Positions 31,431-42,299 of a DNA stretch of 51,545 nucleotides are shown here, piece by piece. Origin of the DNA: Prochlorococcus marinus. Lineage in GTDB: Bacteria; Cyanobacteriota; Cyanobacteriia; PCC-6307; Cyanobiaceae. The notes under the pieces were generated by a model. It was not told the DNA's origin. It did no database searches and saw only the letters and a program-made list of their open reading frames with translations. Every line of letters starts with the position of its first letter. The stretch's first letter is position 1. The DNA lies in the NCBI RefSeq assembly GCF_001180265.1, contig NZ_CVSW01000107.1, positions 1 through 51,545 on the forward strand, given 5' to 3'. The position numbers and the translations under genes were made by a program.

Positions 31431-33710
31431 CTAAGTTAAATAAGCCTTATTTTTTTGTTGATGTTTGAAGATACTTACGCTTAACGGGGGCAAAGTAAGT
31501 TCTAAAGCATTTTGATAATCATGAATGTTGTAATTTATAGTTTCTTTACCTCCCATATTTCCTTTATTACTGCCTCCATATTTAGATCCATCTGAATTAA
31601 ATATCTCCTTGTAGAATCCTTCCACAGGAACACCTACTTTATATGAACCATGAGTATTAGGTGTAAAGTTGGCAACTACAACAAGCCACTCATTGGTATC
31701 GTTTTCTCTTCTCATGAAACTTATAACTGAATTAGATTTGTCATTACAATCAATCCATTGAAATCCATAAGGATCAAAGTCATTTTTCCATAATGCGGGT
31801 TCATTTTTATAAAGAACGTTTAGGTCATCAATCAAGTTTCTGATACCTTTATGAGGCTCAAATTCTAGTAACTCCCATTGCAGATCATCCCAAACATTCC
31901 ATTCTTGTCTTTGCCCAAATTCCATCCCCATAAATATCGTTTTTTTGCCAGGGTGAGTCCACATATAAGTAAGTAAAGCTCGAGTATTTGCATATTTCTT
32001 CCAGTCATCGCCTGGCATTTTATGCAAAAGATGACTTTTCCCATGGACAACTTCATCATGACTAAGTGCAAGCATAAAGTTCTCTGTATAGTTATATGTA
32101 ATTGAGAAAGTTACACTATTTTGATGGAATTGCCTAAACCAAGGATCTATTTCAAAATAATCAAGCATATCGTGCATCCATCCCATATTCCATTTCAAGT
32201 TAAACCCTAACCCTCCCATGTCAGTTGGTTTGGTTACCATTGGCCAAGTTGTTGATTCTTCAGCGATAGAAAGTGCACCTGGGAAGTGTTGGAAAAGTAC
32301 ATGATTAGCCTGTTGAAGAAATTTAACGGCTTCTATATTTTCATTCCCACCATTTTCATTGGGTATCCATTCTCCATCTGGACGTAGGTAATCTCTGTAA
32401 AGCATTGAAGCTACAGCATCTACTCTTATGCCATCAATATGAAACTCTTCAAACCAATAAACGAGGTTGGCTACTAAGAAATTCCTTACTTCGTTTCTGC
32501 TGTAATTAAATATCAGGGTTCCCCATTCTTTGTGTTCACCTATTCGTGAATCTCCATGTTCATAAAGATGGCAACCATCAAAAAATGCTAAACCATGCTT
32601 ATCTTTTGGAAAATGACCAGGCACCCAATCAAGAATTACGCCTATGCCCTCTTCATGACATTTATTTACAAACTCTCTAAATTCATTTGGAGTGCCAAAT
32701 CTACTTGTTGGTGCATACCAGCCTGTAACTTGGTATCCCCATGAACCATCGAAAGGATGTTCAGATATTGGCATTAGTTCAATATGAGTGAATCCTCTCT
32801 CTTTTACGTAAGGGATGAGTTTATTGGTTAATTCTGGATAAGTTAATAATCTTGTTCCAGGTTTTAAATCAGCTGCAGGCACTGGTTCTCTTGGTTCACC
32901 ATTTTCCTCCAAATATTTATTTTCTGTTGATTCATGGAGCCAACTTCCTAAATGCATTTCATAAACTGAAATTGGCTTGTTTATTTGACTAGAAGAATCT
33001 CTATTTGAAATCCATGAACTATCATTCCAATTAAAGTTTTTCAATTTTGAAACTATTGAACCATTTTGAGGCCTGATTTCATGAAGGAAACCATATGGAT
33101 CAGCTTTCTCATAAATATGACCTTGTTGAGTTCTTATTTCGTATTTATATGTTTCGCCCTCTTGCATTGTTGGCATGAATAGTTCCCAAATTCCCCCTAA
33201 TCTTTTTTGCATTGGATGATGTCTTCCATCCCAAGAATTTATATCTCCAATGATTGAGATTGATTTTGCATTTGGCGCCCAAATGCAAAACATGACCCCT
33301 TTTCGATTCTTTTCTTCAATGAGATGTGCTCCCATTTTTTCCCAAATATGATGATGATTACCTTCTGCAAAAAGATGTCTATCAACTTCTCCCATCCACT
33401 CTTCTTTATATGACCAAGGGTCATGTTGTGTATGTGTGATTCCTCCTCGTGAAATATTTATTTCGTAATTATGATTTGGATTTTCAGGTAGGATAGCTTC
33501 AAAAAGCCATTTATGGTTTATGCTTTCCGCCTTATAGGTATTGTTTTTGAAATTTATTTTAACTTCGTCGGCTTCAGGCATCCATATCCTTATTACCCAC
33601 TGTTCTTGATAAAAATGAGGACCTAATATTTTTAATGGATTATCATTGCAACAATTTTCTAGGTTGATGGCTTCTGATTTAATCCAGTCTGCTTGAATTG
33701 TCTCGATCAT
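31431..33710 (-). CDS. glgB: 1,4-alpha-glucan branching enzyme (GH13)
   Basis: A 759-residue enzyme that introduces alpha-1,6 branches into glycogen, the day-time carbon store. N-terminal carbohydrate-binding modules (1-240) precede the (beta/alpha)8 barrel. Active-site regions: [25 protein letters not shown] with nucleophile Asp431, [11 protein letters not shown] with acid Glu484, and [11 protein letters not shown] for the transition-state Asp. A C-terminal beta domain ends near 750. It is a GlgB of the GH13_9 type. The CocE-type hydrolase gene lies upstream, 52 bases away, and hemE downstream. Confidence 0.96.
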   Translation of the reverse strand: MIETIQADWIKSEAINLENCCNDNPLKILGPHFYQEQWVIRIWMPEADEVKINFKNNTYKAESINHKWLFEAILPENPNHNYEINISRGGITHTQHDPWSYKEEWMGEVDRHLFAEGNHHHIWEKMGAHLIEEKNRKGVMFCIWAPNAKSISIIGDINSWDGRHHPMQKRLGGIWELFMPTMQEGETYKYEIRTQQGHIYEKADPYGFLHEIRPQNGSIVSKLKNFNWNDSSWISNRDSSSQINKPISVYEMHLGSWLHESTENKYLEENGEPREPVPAADLKPGTRLLTYPELTNKLIPYVKERGFTHIELMPISEHPFDGSWGYQVTGWYAPTSRFGTPNEFREFVNKCHEEGIGVILDWVPGHFPKDKHGLAFFDGCHLYEHGDSRIGEHKEWGTLIFNYSRNEVRNFLVANLVYWFEEFHIDGIRVDAVASMLYRDYLRPDGEWIPNENGGNENIEAVKFLQQANHVLFQHFPGALSIAEESTTWPMVTKPTDMGGLGFNLKWNMGWMHDMLDYFEIDPWFRQFHQNSVTFSITYNYTENFMLALSHDEVVHGKSHLLHKMPGDDWKKYANTRALLTYMWTHPGKKTIFMGMEFGQRQEWNVWDDLQWELLEFEPHKGIRNLIDDLNVLYKNEPALWKNDFDPYGFQWIDCNDKSNSVISFMRRENDTNEWLVVVANFTPNTHGSYKVGVPVEGFYKEIFNSDGSKYGGSNKGNMGGKETINYNIHDYQNALELTLPPLSVSIFKHQQKNKAYLT

Positions 33711-33762
33711 GACTGGTAGATATTAAGGATTAATAATATCAAATGATTAACCAAAAAAATAA

Positions 33763-35343
33763 TTATTTATAAAAAAAAGGGTTGATTTTCATAAATGTTT
33801 TATTAAGACTAAAACTTAGAGTAATAACTCTATGATTTGCCGAAGGCGCTCCAACATTTTCCTCCCCAAATCCAGGATTAACTCCAATAGCGGGATAAGC
33901 TGATGAAGATATAGATAAACGAAGTTTGCTATCTTTAATCAAACAAATATTTGTTGGCTGCATTGTTATTTGATAAATGCATTCTTCACTTATTTTGGAG
34001 TTTTTAACTCTTAAGAAACCGGTTGAAAATTGATTCACCTTTTCATTCCCTTCTTCAACTAGAGATAAAGCAAGGCAGATATCAAAATTGGGCTGATCAC
34101 TTTTTACTTGAATTTCTAATATAGGAACTCCTCTCAAATATTGATCTTTTTCAAAAGAATTGGTTTGAAAAACACCTACATCAAGGCGTTTATCAATAAA
34201 ACTTCTATTAAACTTTCCTGGATTTGGACCTAAATGACCGCCGTCAGATGGAGTAGGTCTCCATGGGTCATTAACAATTGTGAACCATCCTGATCCTTTT
34301 GAATTTATGGTCAGACTTCCATCTTCTACCTCTACATTTGCTATTCCATCGCTTTTAAGCCCAAAAATAAATTCAGGGTGAAATTTATTATCTAATTCTT
34401 CCCACTTATTTAATGAAATATTCCATATTTTTTTCTCGTCTTTAAAATTCTTAGAATTAAATTTTTCATCTGATTTTAAATGTTTATCAAAAAATGTTAA
34501 TAATGATTCTTGTGATCCCTTCCACCAATTTAGATGTGTTGCATTTCCAATAATAATCTCAGGGTTTCCACCAGCTTCTTTAGATATTTTATAAAGATCA
34601 AAGGCACCTTTTAAATGAGGATCCCATAGTCCTCCAATAATTAACATAGGTTGTTTAATCCAGGTTGAAATTGGTTTAAATTCTTCAAATGGGCGAGCAA
34701 TATTTAAATTTTTAAGCCATTCCAAAACAAAGCTATTAGGATCATATTTTTTTAAAATATCAATTCCTTCCCTTAAATAACTTTTATTTTCTAAGGCTAA
34801 TCTTATCTTTTCCCACTCAAGCAATTTTTTTTCTCTTTTCATTTTTAGTGCTGCGATTTGAAGTCCCCAAGCAATATTGTTATGCCACCAATATGCTCCT
34901 CCATCTGAGCACCAATGGTCCTTAATATTCATTCCAGTCATTGCTGGTGATAAGCAATCGGGTGGCTTTGAATTTAATTCACCAGTTAGTTGAGTAAATC
35001 CTTGATATGAAAAACCATATAAGCCAAGTTTTCCATTACATTCTTTTAGAGACCTTACCCATTCATGTGTTTCTGAAGTATCGCTAGCTTCTTGAGAAAA
35101 ACCATTAAAAACCCCTTCAGACGAACCCATACCTCTAACATCTTGAATTATTACCATATACCCTTTGGAAGCCCACCATTCTGGATGAGAATAGGTAATA
35201 GTTGAAGCTATTTCCCTCCCATATGGTTGTCTCATCAATAATGCAGGCCATGGCCCATTACTATTAGGTAACCAAACCCTGGATATAAGTCTTACTCCAT
35301 CTCTAAGTACTAGAGACTTATCAAACCATCTTGAACCAGACAT
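33763..35343 (-). CDS. CocE/NonD family hydrolase
   Basis: A 526-residue alpha/beta hydrolase of the X-Pro dipeptidyl peptidase/CocE group. The nucleophile motif GLYGFSYQGFTQL places Ser112 in G-x-S-x-G; IIQDVRGMGSSEG is the oxyanion/loop segment; LIIGGLWDPHLKGAFD and the ATHLNWW segment likely supply Asp and His. A C-terminal jelly-roll domain (from about 350) reads as FDICLALSLVEEGN and SSSAYPAIGVNPG. No signal peptide is seen, so it is cytoplasmic. Substrate may be an ester or acyl compound; not known. It lies 6 bases from the small secreted protein gene upstream. Confidence 0.85.
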   Translation of the reverse strand: MSGSRWFDKSLVLRDGVRLISRVWLPNSNGPWPALLMRQPYGREIASTITYSHPEWWASKGYMVIIQDVRGMGSSEGVFNGFSQEASDTSETHEWVRSLKECNGKLGLYGFSYQGFTQLTGELNSKPPDCLSPAMTGMNIKDHWCSDGGAYWWHNNIAWGLQIAALKMKREKKLLEWEKIRLALENKSYLREGIDILKKYDPNSFVLEWLKNLNIARPFEEFKPISTWIKQPMLIIGGLWDPHLKGAFDLYKISKEAGGNPEIIIGNATHLNWWKGSQESLLTFFDKHLKSDEKFNSKNFKDEKKIWNISLNKWEELDNKFHPEFIFGLKSDGIANVEVEDGSLTINSKGSGWFTIVNDPWRPTPSDGGHLGPNPGKFNRSFIDKRLDVGVFQTNSFEKDQYLRGVPILEIQVKSDQPNFDICLALSLVEEGNEKVNQFSTGFLRVKNSKISEECIYQITMQPTNICLIKDSKLRLSISSSAYPAIGVNPGFGEENVGAPSANHRVITLSFSLNKTFMKINPFFYK

Positions 35344-35349
35344 TTAGGT

Positions 35350-35622
35350 TTAGATAATATCTGGGCAGTGAAGCCCAATGACGTAAATAGAAAAGATTTC
35401 TGCGTTAACGGGATTTAACTTTTTTTTGTTTGATACATACTCTATAGCTTTATCTGAACTAGCTGATATACCTTTGGAATTAAACTCTCTAAACTTATTA
35501 CATAAATTCTTAGCTTCGTTTGGATTCTTTTTTACAGTTTCCAATAAATTAGATTGACTTAAAACAGGGTATAAAGAGTTGAAAAACAAAAATAAAAAAA
35601 ATAACAAAGGTTTCATTATCAC
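35350..35622 (-). CDS. Small secreted protein of unknown function
   Basis: A 90-residue protein with a strong signal peptide, MIMKPLLFFLFLFFNSLYPVLSQS, cleaved around residue 22 (or read from the second Met, 35616). The mature part of about 65 residues is helical, rich in Lys and Asn, with two Cys that could bond (LCNKFREF and LHCPDII). I recognise no family. It sits between a DUF4332 gene and a CocE hydrolase on the same strand. Probably periplasmic or lumenal. Confidence 0.65.
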   Translation of the reverse strand: MIMKPLLFFLFLFFNSLYPVLSQSNLLETVKKNPNEAKNLCNKFREFNSKGISASSDKAIEYVSNKKKLNPVNAEIFSIYVIGLHCPDII

Positions 35623-35668
35623 TAATTTTTTCTAAATTCTACATTAAAAATTTTTTTTATCCAAGATT

Positions 35669-36076
35669 TCAAATGGATTTGTCGATTTGACATGCTTTTT
35701 TAATCCATTCTTTTAAGAGAAGAAAAGTTGTATCTGTCTCAGTTTTTACTCTTAGAGTTCTCTCTAATCTACCAATTTTGCGTTCTAATTCGTAAGGAGT
35801 AGATAGTGATAATGATTTTATCGAAGATATACCGCAATGTAAAAGTAGATATGCTTGCGGTGGAGAAATTCCAATTTCTTTTTTAAAAATAGCTATAGCT
35901 CTAATTTTCTTTAGATTATTCAATGTACATAGTGAGGATTTTCTTTGAATCTGATTTATATCTAAGTCCGAAAGATTACTTAATTTTTTAAAGTCAGTTA
36001 GATTATTTTGAATAAAAAAAGATTTCTCATGTCTAAAATTAGTTGGCAAAAAATCTAAAAAAGTTTCACTTTCCAT
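35669..36076 (-). CDS. DUF4332-like helix-hairpin-helix protein
   Basis: A 135-residue soluble protein. It has a double helix-hairpin-helix look: LSDLDINQIQRKSSLCTLNNLKKIRAIAIF and GISPPQAYLLLHCGISSIKSLSLSTPYEL, where SPPQAYLLLHCGISSIKSL resembles the DUF4332 motif LLxxAGI-xS-xxLA. Such domains bind nucleic acid or protein; the function is unknown. Two Cys are present in the second half of the first unit and in the second unit. It is located 46 bases upstream of the small secreted protein gene and 12 bases after the Ycf51-like gene. Confidence 0.7.
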   Translation of the reverse strand: MESETFLDFLPTNFRHEKSFFIQNNLTDFKKLSNLSDLDINQIQRKSSLCTLNNLKKIRAIAIFKKEIGISPPQAYLLLHCGISSIKSLSLSTPYELERKIGRLERTLRVKTETDTTFLLLKEWIKKACQIDKSI

Positions 36077-36088
36077 TTTTTAAAAAGA

Positions 36089-36532
36089 CTAGTTCATTTT
36101 TATATTTTTATTAACTTCTCCCATAACCACTGGTTTACTTACACCATCTGAAATTTTTTCAAGTTTTCTTATCTTGATTTTTACATTCGCACCAGATCTG
36201 CTACCTTTCCTTAAGTTTTCCGATAATTGCTCTAAAGTTGGTTCGATAGATTCTATTGGAAAGTCATCATGTACTTTAGCAATAATCAAATCGAACCCAT
36301 TGTCATAAACAATTGGAACATATTTTGCACCTTCTATTACAACCTTTTCGGAGTAACTTTGTATAAATGCCCAACTACTCAAAGAAAGCAATAATGAAAA
36401 GATAGTTGCTCCAATTATTCTAAATTTAAAACCAAAATTAAATATAAAAGCTGTTATTGTGCAAATGAAAAGGAATATTCCAAAGAATCCAAAAATTTTG
36501 GGCGTGTTCTCTAATAGTTCAAAAAAAGACAT
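36089..36532 (-). CDS. Ycf51-like (DUF2518) membrane protein
   Basis: A 147-residue membrane protein. Two hydrophobic helices (about 12-31 and 37-55) at the N-terminus precede a soluble beta/alpha domain with VVIEGAKYVPIVYDNGFDLIIAKVHDDFPIESIEPTLEQLSENLRKG split here as IEGAKYVPIVYDNGFD and FPIESIEPTLEQL. This matches the cyanobacterial and algal plastid Ycf51 group, of unknown function. It is divergent from the TamB-like gene across 52-64 bases and first in a run with DUF4332 and a secreted protein. Confidence 0.8.
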   Translation of the reverse strand: MSFFELLENTPKIFGFFGIFLFICTITAFIFNFGFKFRIIGATIFSLLLSLSSWAFIQSYSEKVVIEGAKYVPIVYDNGFDLIIAKVHDDFPIESIEPTLEQLSENLRKGSRSGANVKIKIRKLEKISDGVSKPVVMGEVNKNIKMN

Positions 36533-36596
36533 TTAGTGGCTTTGACCTGATTAATTTCTTATATTTTGTAAGCCTACTCTATTTTTGGGCTCTAAC

Positions 36597-39500
36597 TTGA
36601 AAAAAATTAGATCTCTAAATTTAAATACTAAGATTCTTTTGGTAGGGATGCTTTTACCTTTAGGTTTTTTAAGCACTTTTTTATTAAATAATTTTTTAAA
36701 AGAAACTTATAGTTCTAGGAAATTAGAACTAGAAAAAAGTATTGAGAATCTTCTAGATAAAAATGTTGATTTAGGTGATTATGTCGGGATTAGATTTCTA
36801 GGTATTTCTTTGGGTAATTCAAAAATTAACGATAAAAAAAATATAGATTCTGAAATTACAGCCAAAAATGTATATGTGGGCATTATGCCTCTTAGATCTT
36901 TTTTAAAACAAAAATGGATAGTAAAAATAAGTCCTAAGGAAGCTGCCATAAATATAGATAGAAATTTCTTTAAAAGGGATGAATCTTATAAAAATGCTCG
37001 AAGTACAAAAAAATTGCAATCAAAGTACGAATTGCACTTTAACTTAAATAAATATTCAAATCTTAATTTGAATAAATCAGGATTAAAAACAAAAGTAAAA
37101 GGTAATGTTATGTACAGGTCAATTAATAGACAGATCACTGCAAATATAAAATCTAATTTTGATGAAAAAGGTTTTCTAGAAGTAAAATTTAATAGAAAAT
37201 TAAATCAAGACTTTTTAAAACTAGATTTATTTTCTAGGGGTTTAGATCTTCAGAATTCTGAATATATTATTGGGAATAGAAAAATTAATTTTAAAAAAGG
37301 AAATTTTAAATCTAACTTTCAATTTAATAAAACACCAACTGAAACATTTTGCAGAGGAAGATTTTCTTTTACTAATGTAAAAATAAAACCAAAAACTTTC
37401 TCAGAGAATATTAAATTCGATTCAACTAGTTTTTATTGTAAGAATAATAATCTAATTGGTAATTCAGAAAACTTAAATTATGGAACTTTGACTTCGAATT
37501 TGAATCTAAATGTCCCATTAAATAAAAGTTCTAATATTATTGATTTAAAAGGAAGTATTGGATACGTTAATAGTCTGAATCCAGATATCAAATTATCGGG
37601 TAATATCCCCTATTGGTCTGATACAAGAGGTATTAATTTTGGCGATATAGATACTAGTTTTAAAATAAATAGAACTCAATTATCTAATTTAAATATTTTC
37701 CGAAAAAATGATATTAGGGGTTTCATTACTGCTAAAGGAGAATTAAAAGGAAAAATTAATGATCCTGATATTTCGATAAACTTTAATGTTGATTATCCGC
37801 ACTATAAAGGCATCCGCATAAGAGAAACATGGGAGGGAGATATTAAAAATAAAAATGACAAATTTCTCCTAAATATGAAAAATAGATATTCTCCAATCCC
37901 TTCATTTCTCTCAATCAGGATTGCTTCTGACTTTAAACTAGATAATTTGTCTTTTAGTAGAATTTTTAATTCTAATAAAGGAAGCATAGAAGTAGTTAAA
38001 GAGGATGATAGTTATAATTGGCGAGCAGACAATTTTCCTCTCGATGAACTTGAATTATCTATAAATAAAAATCAATTCGATAGAATTTATGGAATTATTA
38101 ATGGTCAGGGATCAATTTCATCAGACCAGTCATCACTTGTTGGCCGACTTGCTTGGAGTTTAGGAAAATATAGAAATATTAATCTCTCGAATTCATTATT
38201 TGATTTCAATGTCAAAAATAATTCTTTTTATGTAAACTCTTCATTGTATCCAATTGATGGAGGAATAATTGAAGTCGAATATGATTCAAATAAAAACAAT
38301 TTAATTAATTCAAGTTTCAAGAATATAAGCACTAGTTGGACTATCCTTACCGCTGTTGATATTTTTAATTTTGATAATAAGAAAGTTATTCCCATAAGTA
38401 AATCTAATGTTTTAGATGAATTAGAAATAAATAAAAATAATAATTCGTTGAAAGAAAGGATAGATTTTATAAAAAACTTAAATGAAAATAATAATGCGTT
38501 AAAAGACAAATTTAACTTGCAAAAATATTTAAATAAATTTAGTAGTAGATATAATGCAAAGCTAACTATTAATGGCGATAGGCCAGATAATTACAAATTA
38601 GATGCAAAATTAAATGGCTATCTTGATGTATCTAGTGATGTCTATAAGAATAATAAAGAGGAATTTTCTATTGATTTGGAAGGAGGATTATTAAAAGGGA
38701 AAGGTTCTTTAAGAATTAAAAAATTTCCATTAACTGCAGCAAATATCTTTTTAAGTAAACCAAGAGATTTTCTTGGAGGGTTGGACATGAATTTATTTTA
38801 TGATCTTGATACAAAATCTTTCTCCAGCGATGTTTTCTCCAATGGTTCATCAATTAAAAATAACATAATAATATTTGATAAAGGACTAGTTAAATTTAAT
38901 AATTCTATTTTTGATATTGATTTTTCCTTACTCATAAATGACTCAAAAGTTCCAATTACAATTAAAGGCACTATACCTATAAATAAATCTGATAACTTAG
39001 ATATAAGATTGATTGGGAATGGGAAATTTATTGAATTAATAGATATTGTTGCTGATGAATACTTTACCTTTAAAGAAGGTGATGTGAATATGAGAGTGAT
39101 CCTAAAAGGAACCTTAAATAAACCTCTATTAAATGGATTTATTGTAGTTAAAGATTCTGAAATTGATTTCTTTAACAATATAGTAAAAGATATCAATAGC
39201 ACAATAATCTTTGATTTTGACTCTTTAGAGATCAATAATCTACAAGCGAAGTCTGAAGATTCTGGAGAAATTTTTGTTAAAGGTTCTTTGCCTTTTTATA
39301 GTCAGAATGATTTTGAGAAGACAGAAATTAATTTGATAACTAATAGATTTACTTTGAAGAAAGATAATTTTACTTTTAAAATAGATTCGGATGTAGATTT
39401 AAGTGGATCATTTGAAAGTCCTGTATTAGGAGGTTCTCTATCTTTTAATAATGGATTTATTAATTTTAATAGCACCAATCAAAATAATAAAAAAGAAAAT

Positions 39501-40544
39501 AATCTTATACGAAAAGAGGATAAAAAAGATTGGCCTGAACTCTATTGGAATAACAATGAAAATATTGAAATAATCTCAAATGAAACAATCTTGGATTCAG
39601 TTCTTTTGGGAGAAACTTTGCCTAATTATTTAGATAATTTGAGTTTTAATAATCTTAAATTAAGACTTGGTCCAGATTTTAAACTTCAATATTCAGAATT
39701 AGTTCGTGCTTATTTAGATACCAAATTAGACCTTAATATAAACGGAAAGGTAGGCAAAGATTTAAATGCTAGAGGACTAATTTATCTTAAAAAAGGTAGA
39801 GCTAATCTATATACTACTCCATTTAAACTTGATAAAAATAAAGACAATTACATTTTATTTGCATCAAGGAGTGGTGTTGTTCCATTTATTAATTTTTCTC
39901 TGGTTAGTAAAGTTCCAGATTCTATAATACCTATAAGTGAAAATAATCAGGATTCAAATATCTCCTCCGATATTAATCCAGATAATAATTCAAGTAGTAT
40001 TGGCTCTTTTGGAATAGGTAATACAAGACTTATTAAAATTGAAGCTTCCTACGAAGGTTTTTTAGATCAATTATCCTTTGAAGATGAAAATAAAAGAATA
40101 CAATTAAGGAGTACCCCAAGTTATAACAGATCACAAATAATTGGTTTGATTGGAGGTAACTCTGCAAATTTAATAAATAGAGCATTTATTTCTCAACTTA
40201 ATAATGCGGAAGCATTTAGTGAAAGATTTCAGTTGTCTTTATATCCAGCGTTAATAGAAAATAATGATTCCTTAAATAATATTTTTTCCAATGAAAATTT
40301 AGATATAGAAAATGACGGGGAATCATCTTCTAATGAGGAATTTTCTTCTCAAGCTTGGGTGGCTGAACTAGGACTTGATATTACTGATGCAATAAATTTT
40401 GCCTTTCAAACTGTTCCTGGAAGAGATGACGTTCCACCTACAGGAATTTTGACTTTTCAAGCTAATCCAAACTTAGAATTATTGGGTTCTTATGATTCAG
40501 ATGGGGATTGGAAAAGTCAAGTTCAATTATTTTTTAGATATTAA
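36597..40544 (+). CDS. TamB/DUF490 family envelope translocation protein
   Basis: A protein of about 1315 residues with one N-terminal membrane anchor (KILLVGMLLPLGFLSTFLLN) and then a very long stretch of beta-strands of the TamB/AsmA-type repeat, ending with the DUF490 C-terminal region (LRLGPDFKLQYSEL, ARGLIYLKKGRANLYTTPFKLD, SYDSDGDWKSQVQLFFRY). Such proteins form a hydrophobic groove between inner and outer membranes and are proposed to move phospholipids or help outer membrane protein assembly. The frame starts with TTG at 36585 or TTG at 36597; I use the second, giving MKKIRSLNLNTK. It is shorter than TamB of larger cyanobacteria. It has no Cys-rich or enzymatic motif. Confidence 0.88.
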   Translation: MKKIRSLNLNTKILLVGMLLPLGFLSTFLLNNFLKETYSSRKLELEKSIENLLDKNVDLGDYVGIRFLGISLGNSKINDKKNIDSEITAKNVYVGIMPLRSFLKQKWIVKISPKEAAINIDRNFFKRDESYKNARSTKKLQSKYELHFNLNKYSNLNLNKSGLKTKVKGNVMYRSINRQITANIKSNFDEKGFLEVKFNRKLNQDFLKLDLFSRGLDLQNSEYIIGNRKINFKKGNFKSNFQFNKTPTETFCRGRFSFTNVKIKPKTFSENIKFDSTSFYCKNNNLIGNSENLNYGTLTSNLNLNVPLNKSSNIIDLKGSIGYVNSLNPDIKLSGNIPYWSDTRGINFGDIDTSFKINRTQLSNLNIFRKNDIRGFITAKGELKGKINDPDISINFNVDYPHYKGIRIRETWEGDIKNKNDKFLLNMKNRYSPIPSFLSIRIASDFKLDNLSFSRIFNSNKGSIEVVKEDDSYNWRADNFPLDELELSINKNQFDRIYGIINGQGSISSDQSSLVGRLAWSLGKYRNINLSNSLFDFNVKNNSFYVNSSLYPIDGGIIEVEYDSNKNNLINSSFKNISTSWTILTAVDIFNFDNKKVIPISKSNVLDELEINKNNNSLKERIDFIKNLNENNNALKDKFNLQKYLNKFSSRYNAKLTINGDRPDNYKLDAKLNGYLDVSSDVYKNNKEEFSIDLEGGLLKGKGSLRIKKFPLTAANIFLSKPRDFLGGLDMNLFYDLDTKSFSSDVFSNGSSIKNNIIIFDKGLVKFNNSIFDIDFSLLINDSKVPITIKGTIPINKSDNLDIRLIGNGKFIELIDIVADEYFTFKEGDVNMRVILKGTLNKPLLNGFIVVKDSEIDFFNNIVKDINSTIIFDFDSLEINNLQAKSEDSGEIFVKGSLPFYSQNDFEKTEINLITNRFTLKKDNFTFKIDSDVDLSGSFESPVLGGSLSFNNGFINFNSTNQNNKKENNLIRKEDKKDWPELYWNNNENIEIISNETILDSVLLGETLPNYLDNLSFNNLKLRLGPDFKLQYSELVRAYLDTKLDLNINGKVGKDLNARGLIYLKKGRANLYTTPFKLDKNKDNYILFASRSGVVPFINFSLVSKVPDSIIPISENNQDSNISSDINPDNNSSSIGSFGIGNTRLIKIEASYEGFLDQLSFEDENKRIQLRSTPSYNRSQIIGLIGGNSANLINRAFISQLNNAEAFSERFQLSLYPALIENNDSLNNIFSNENLDIENDGESSSNEEFSSQAWVAELGLDITDAINFAFQTVPGRDDVPPTGILTFQANPNLELLGSYDSDGDWKSQVQLFFRY

Positions 40545-40610
40545 GTCAGAAAGAAATTTAGTTTAAAGAATCGTTAATTTGAATTATTATTTAATTAACT
40601 AGAAAATATT

Positions 40611-41921
40611 ATGGCTAATATCTTTGAAGTTCCTCAACCAGGTAATGATCTTTTAGAAAAGGCAGATCAAGTTCGTTTGGCATCAATAAAAATAAGTCAG
40701 ACTGAAAATCAAAATAGGATTAAAGCCTTAAATTTTATGGCTGATTATCTAGAGAAAAATACTAAAGAAATTTTAGAGGCTAATAGTGAGGACTATAAAA
40801 GAGCAGAAAAGAAAGGAATTCCAAAAGCTTTACTCTCTAGATTAAAGTTATCAAAAGAAAAATTAAATTCAGGAATTGAAGGGGTAAGAAAAGTTGGAGA
40901 CTTGGCTGATCCTGTAAATCAAGTTCAAATAAAAAGAGAGCTTTCAAAGGGATTGATTTTAGAGAGAAAAACTGTGCCAATTGGAGTCTTAGGGGTTATT
41001 TTTGAATCTAGACCGGATGCTGTTATGCAGATAAGTTCTTTAGCAATAAGATCAGGTAATGGAGTAATGCTAAAAGGTGGCAGTGAAGCTAATTTAACAA
41101 ATACTTCAATAGTGAAAGCATTGCAAGAAGGTTTAAATGAATCAGGCCTTGATAAAAATGCAATATGTTTACTAACAAGCAGAAAAGATAGCATGGCGAT
41201 GTTAAATCTTGAGAAATACATTAATTTAATAATTCCAAGAGGAAGTAATGAATTAGTTAAGTTTATTCAGGAGAATACAAGAATTCCTGTGCTAGGCCAT
41301 GCTGATGGAATTTGTCATTTGTTTATAGATATTGAGGCAAATCTAGAGATGGCTTTATCAGTCGCTTTGGACAGCAAAATTCAATATCCTGCAGCATGTA
41401 ATGCTATCGAAACTTTATTAGTCCATAAAGATATCTCATCCGCTTTTTTAGAAAAGGCCATCCCTTTGTTTAATTCTAATGATGTTAAATTAATTGGAGA
41501 TAAGAGATCAGTTGAATTAGGGTTAAAACATGAGGCTAGTCTAGAAGATTGGAAAACTGAATATTTGGATTTAATTTTATCTATAAAAATTGTTGATGAT
41601 CTCGAGGAAGCAATCGCACATATTCAAAAATATAGTTCAAAACATACAGATGGAATAATTACTGAAAATTCAAATACTGCCAATAAATTTATGAATGTAG
41701 TTGATAGTGCAGGTGTTTTTCATAATTGCTCTACTAGGTTTGCAGATGGGTTTAGATATGGATTCGGAGCTGAAGTTGGTATATCTACTCAAACTCTTCC
41801 ACCAAGGGGACCTGTAGGTCTAGAAGGTTTGGTAACTTATAAATATTTTCTAAAAGGTGATGGGAATATAGTTGATGATTTTTCATCAGGAAAGGCTATT
41901 TATACACATAAAGATCTTTAA
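40611..41921 (+). CDS. proA: Gamma-glutamyl phosphate reductase
   Basis: A 436-residue aldehyde dehydrogenase-fold enzyme that reduces gamma-glutamyl phosphate to glutamate semialdehyde in proline synthesis. Signatures are ERKTVPIGVLGVIFESRPD, NGVMLKGGSEA, the nucleotide-site IPRGSNELVKFIQENTRIPVLGHADGICH, catalytic Cys in YPAACNAIETLL, and FADGFRYGFGAEVGISTQ with RGPVGLEGL. Length matches the family (about 415-430). It starts with ATG at 40611 and is 11 bases before folB, implying an operon. Secure. Confidence 0.96.
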   Translation: MANIFEVPQPGNDLLEKADQVRLASIKISQTENQNRIKALNFMADYLEKNTKEILEANSEDYKRAEKKGIPKALLSRLKLSKEKLNSGIEGVRKVGDLADPVNQVQIKRELSKGLILERKTVPIGVLGVIFESRPDAVMQISSLAIRSGNGVMLKGGSEANLTNTSIVKALQEGLNESGLDKNAICLLTSRKDSMAMLNLEKYINLIIPRGSNELVKFIQENTRIPVLGHADGICHLFIDIEANLEMALSVALDSKIQYPAACNAIETLLVHKDISSAFLEKAIPLFNSNDVKLIGDKRSVELGLKHEASLEDWKTEYLDLILSIKIVDDLEEAIAHIQKYSSKHTDGIITENSNTANKFMNVVDSAGVFHNCSTRFADGFRYGFGAEVGISTQTLPPRGPVGLEGLVTYKYFLKGDGNIVDDFSSGKAIYTHKDL

Positions 41922-41932
41922 TACTCTTAAAG

Positions 41933-42295
41933 ATGGAAACTTTTTTAAAAATTGAAAATATTAAACTTTGGTCTAGGGTTGGAGTGCTCGATGAAGAAAG
42001 GGAATTAGGTCAACTATTTATTTTAGATATTTTTTTGTGGACTGATTTTGACAAATGTACAGTAAATGATGATATAAAAAAAACAGTTGACTACTCAAAG
42101 TTAGTTCAAATTTTAAAAGATCAATCAAAGAAAATATATTGTTATACAATCGAAACATATTCCAAAGAAATTTTGGAAATCATCGATCAGGAATTTAAAC
42201 TTTCTAAAATTAAAATTATTTTGACAAAATGTAATCCTCCTATTACAGGTTTCGATGGCAAGGTGTCAATAGTAAGAGTTCTTGAAAATAATTAA
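41933..42295 (+). CDS. folB: Dihydroneopterin aldolase
   Basis: A 120-residue T-fold enzyme that converts dihydroneopterin to hydroxymethyl-dihydropterin in folate synthesis. IENIKLWSRVGVLDEERELGQLFILDIFL is the substrate loop with Glu (E-x-E), KKTVDYSKLVQILKDQ supplies the Tyr, and KIKIILTKCNPPITGFDGKVSI the Lys/Pro end motif. It is 11 bases after proA and 4 bases before the lipase-like gene (or overlapping it if the earlier TTG is used). Assignment is solid. Confidence 0.93.
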   Translation: METFLKIENIKLWSRVGVLDEERELGQLFILDIFLWTDFDKCTVNDDIKKTVDYSKLVQILKDQSKKIYCYTIETYSKEILEIIDQEFKLSKIKIILTKCNPPITGFDGKVSIVRVLENN

Positions 42296-42299
42296 AGTA

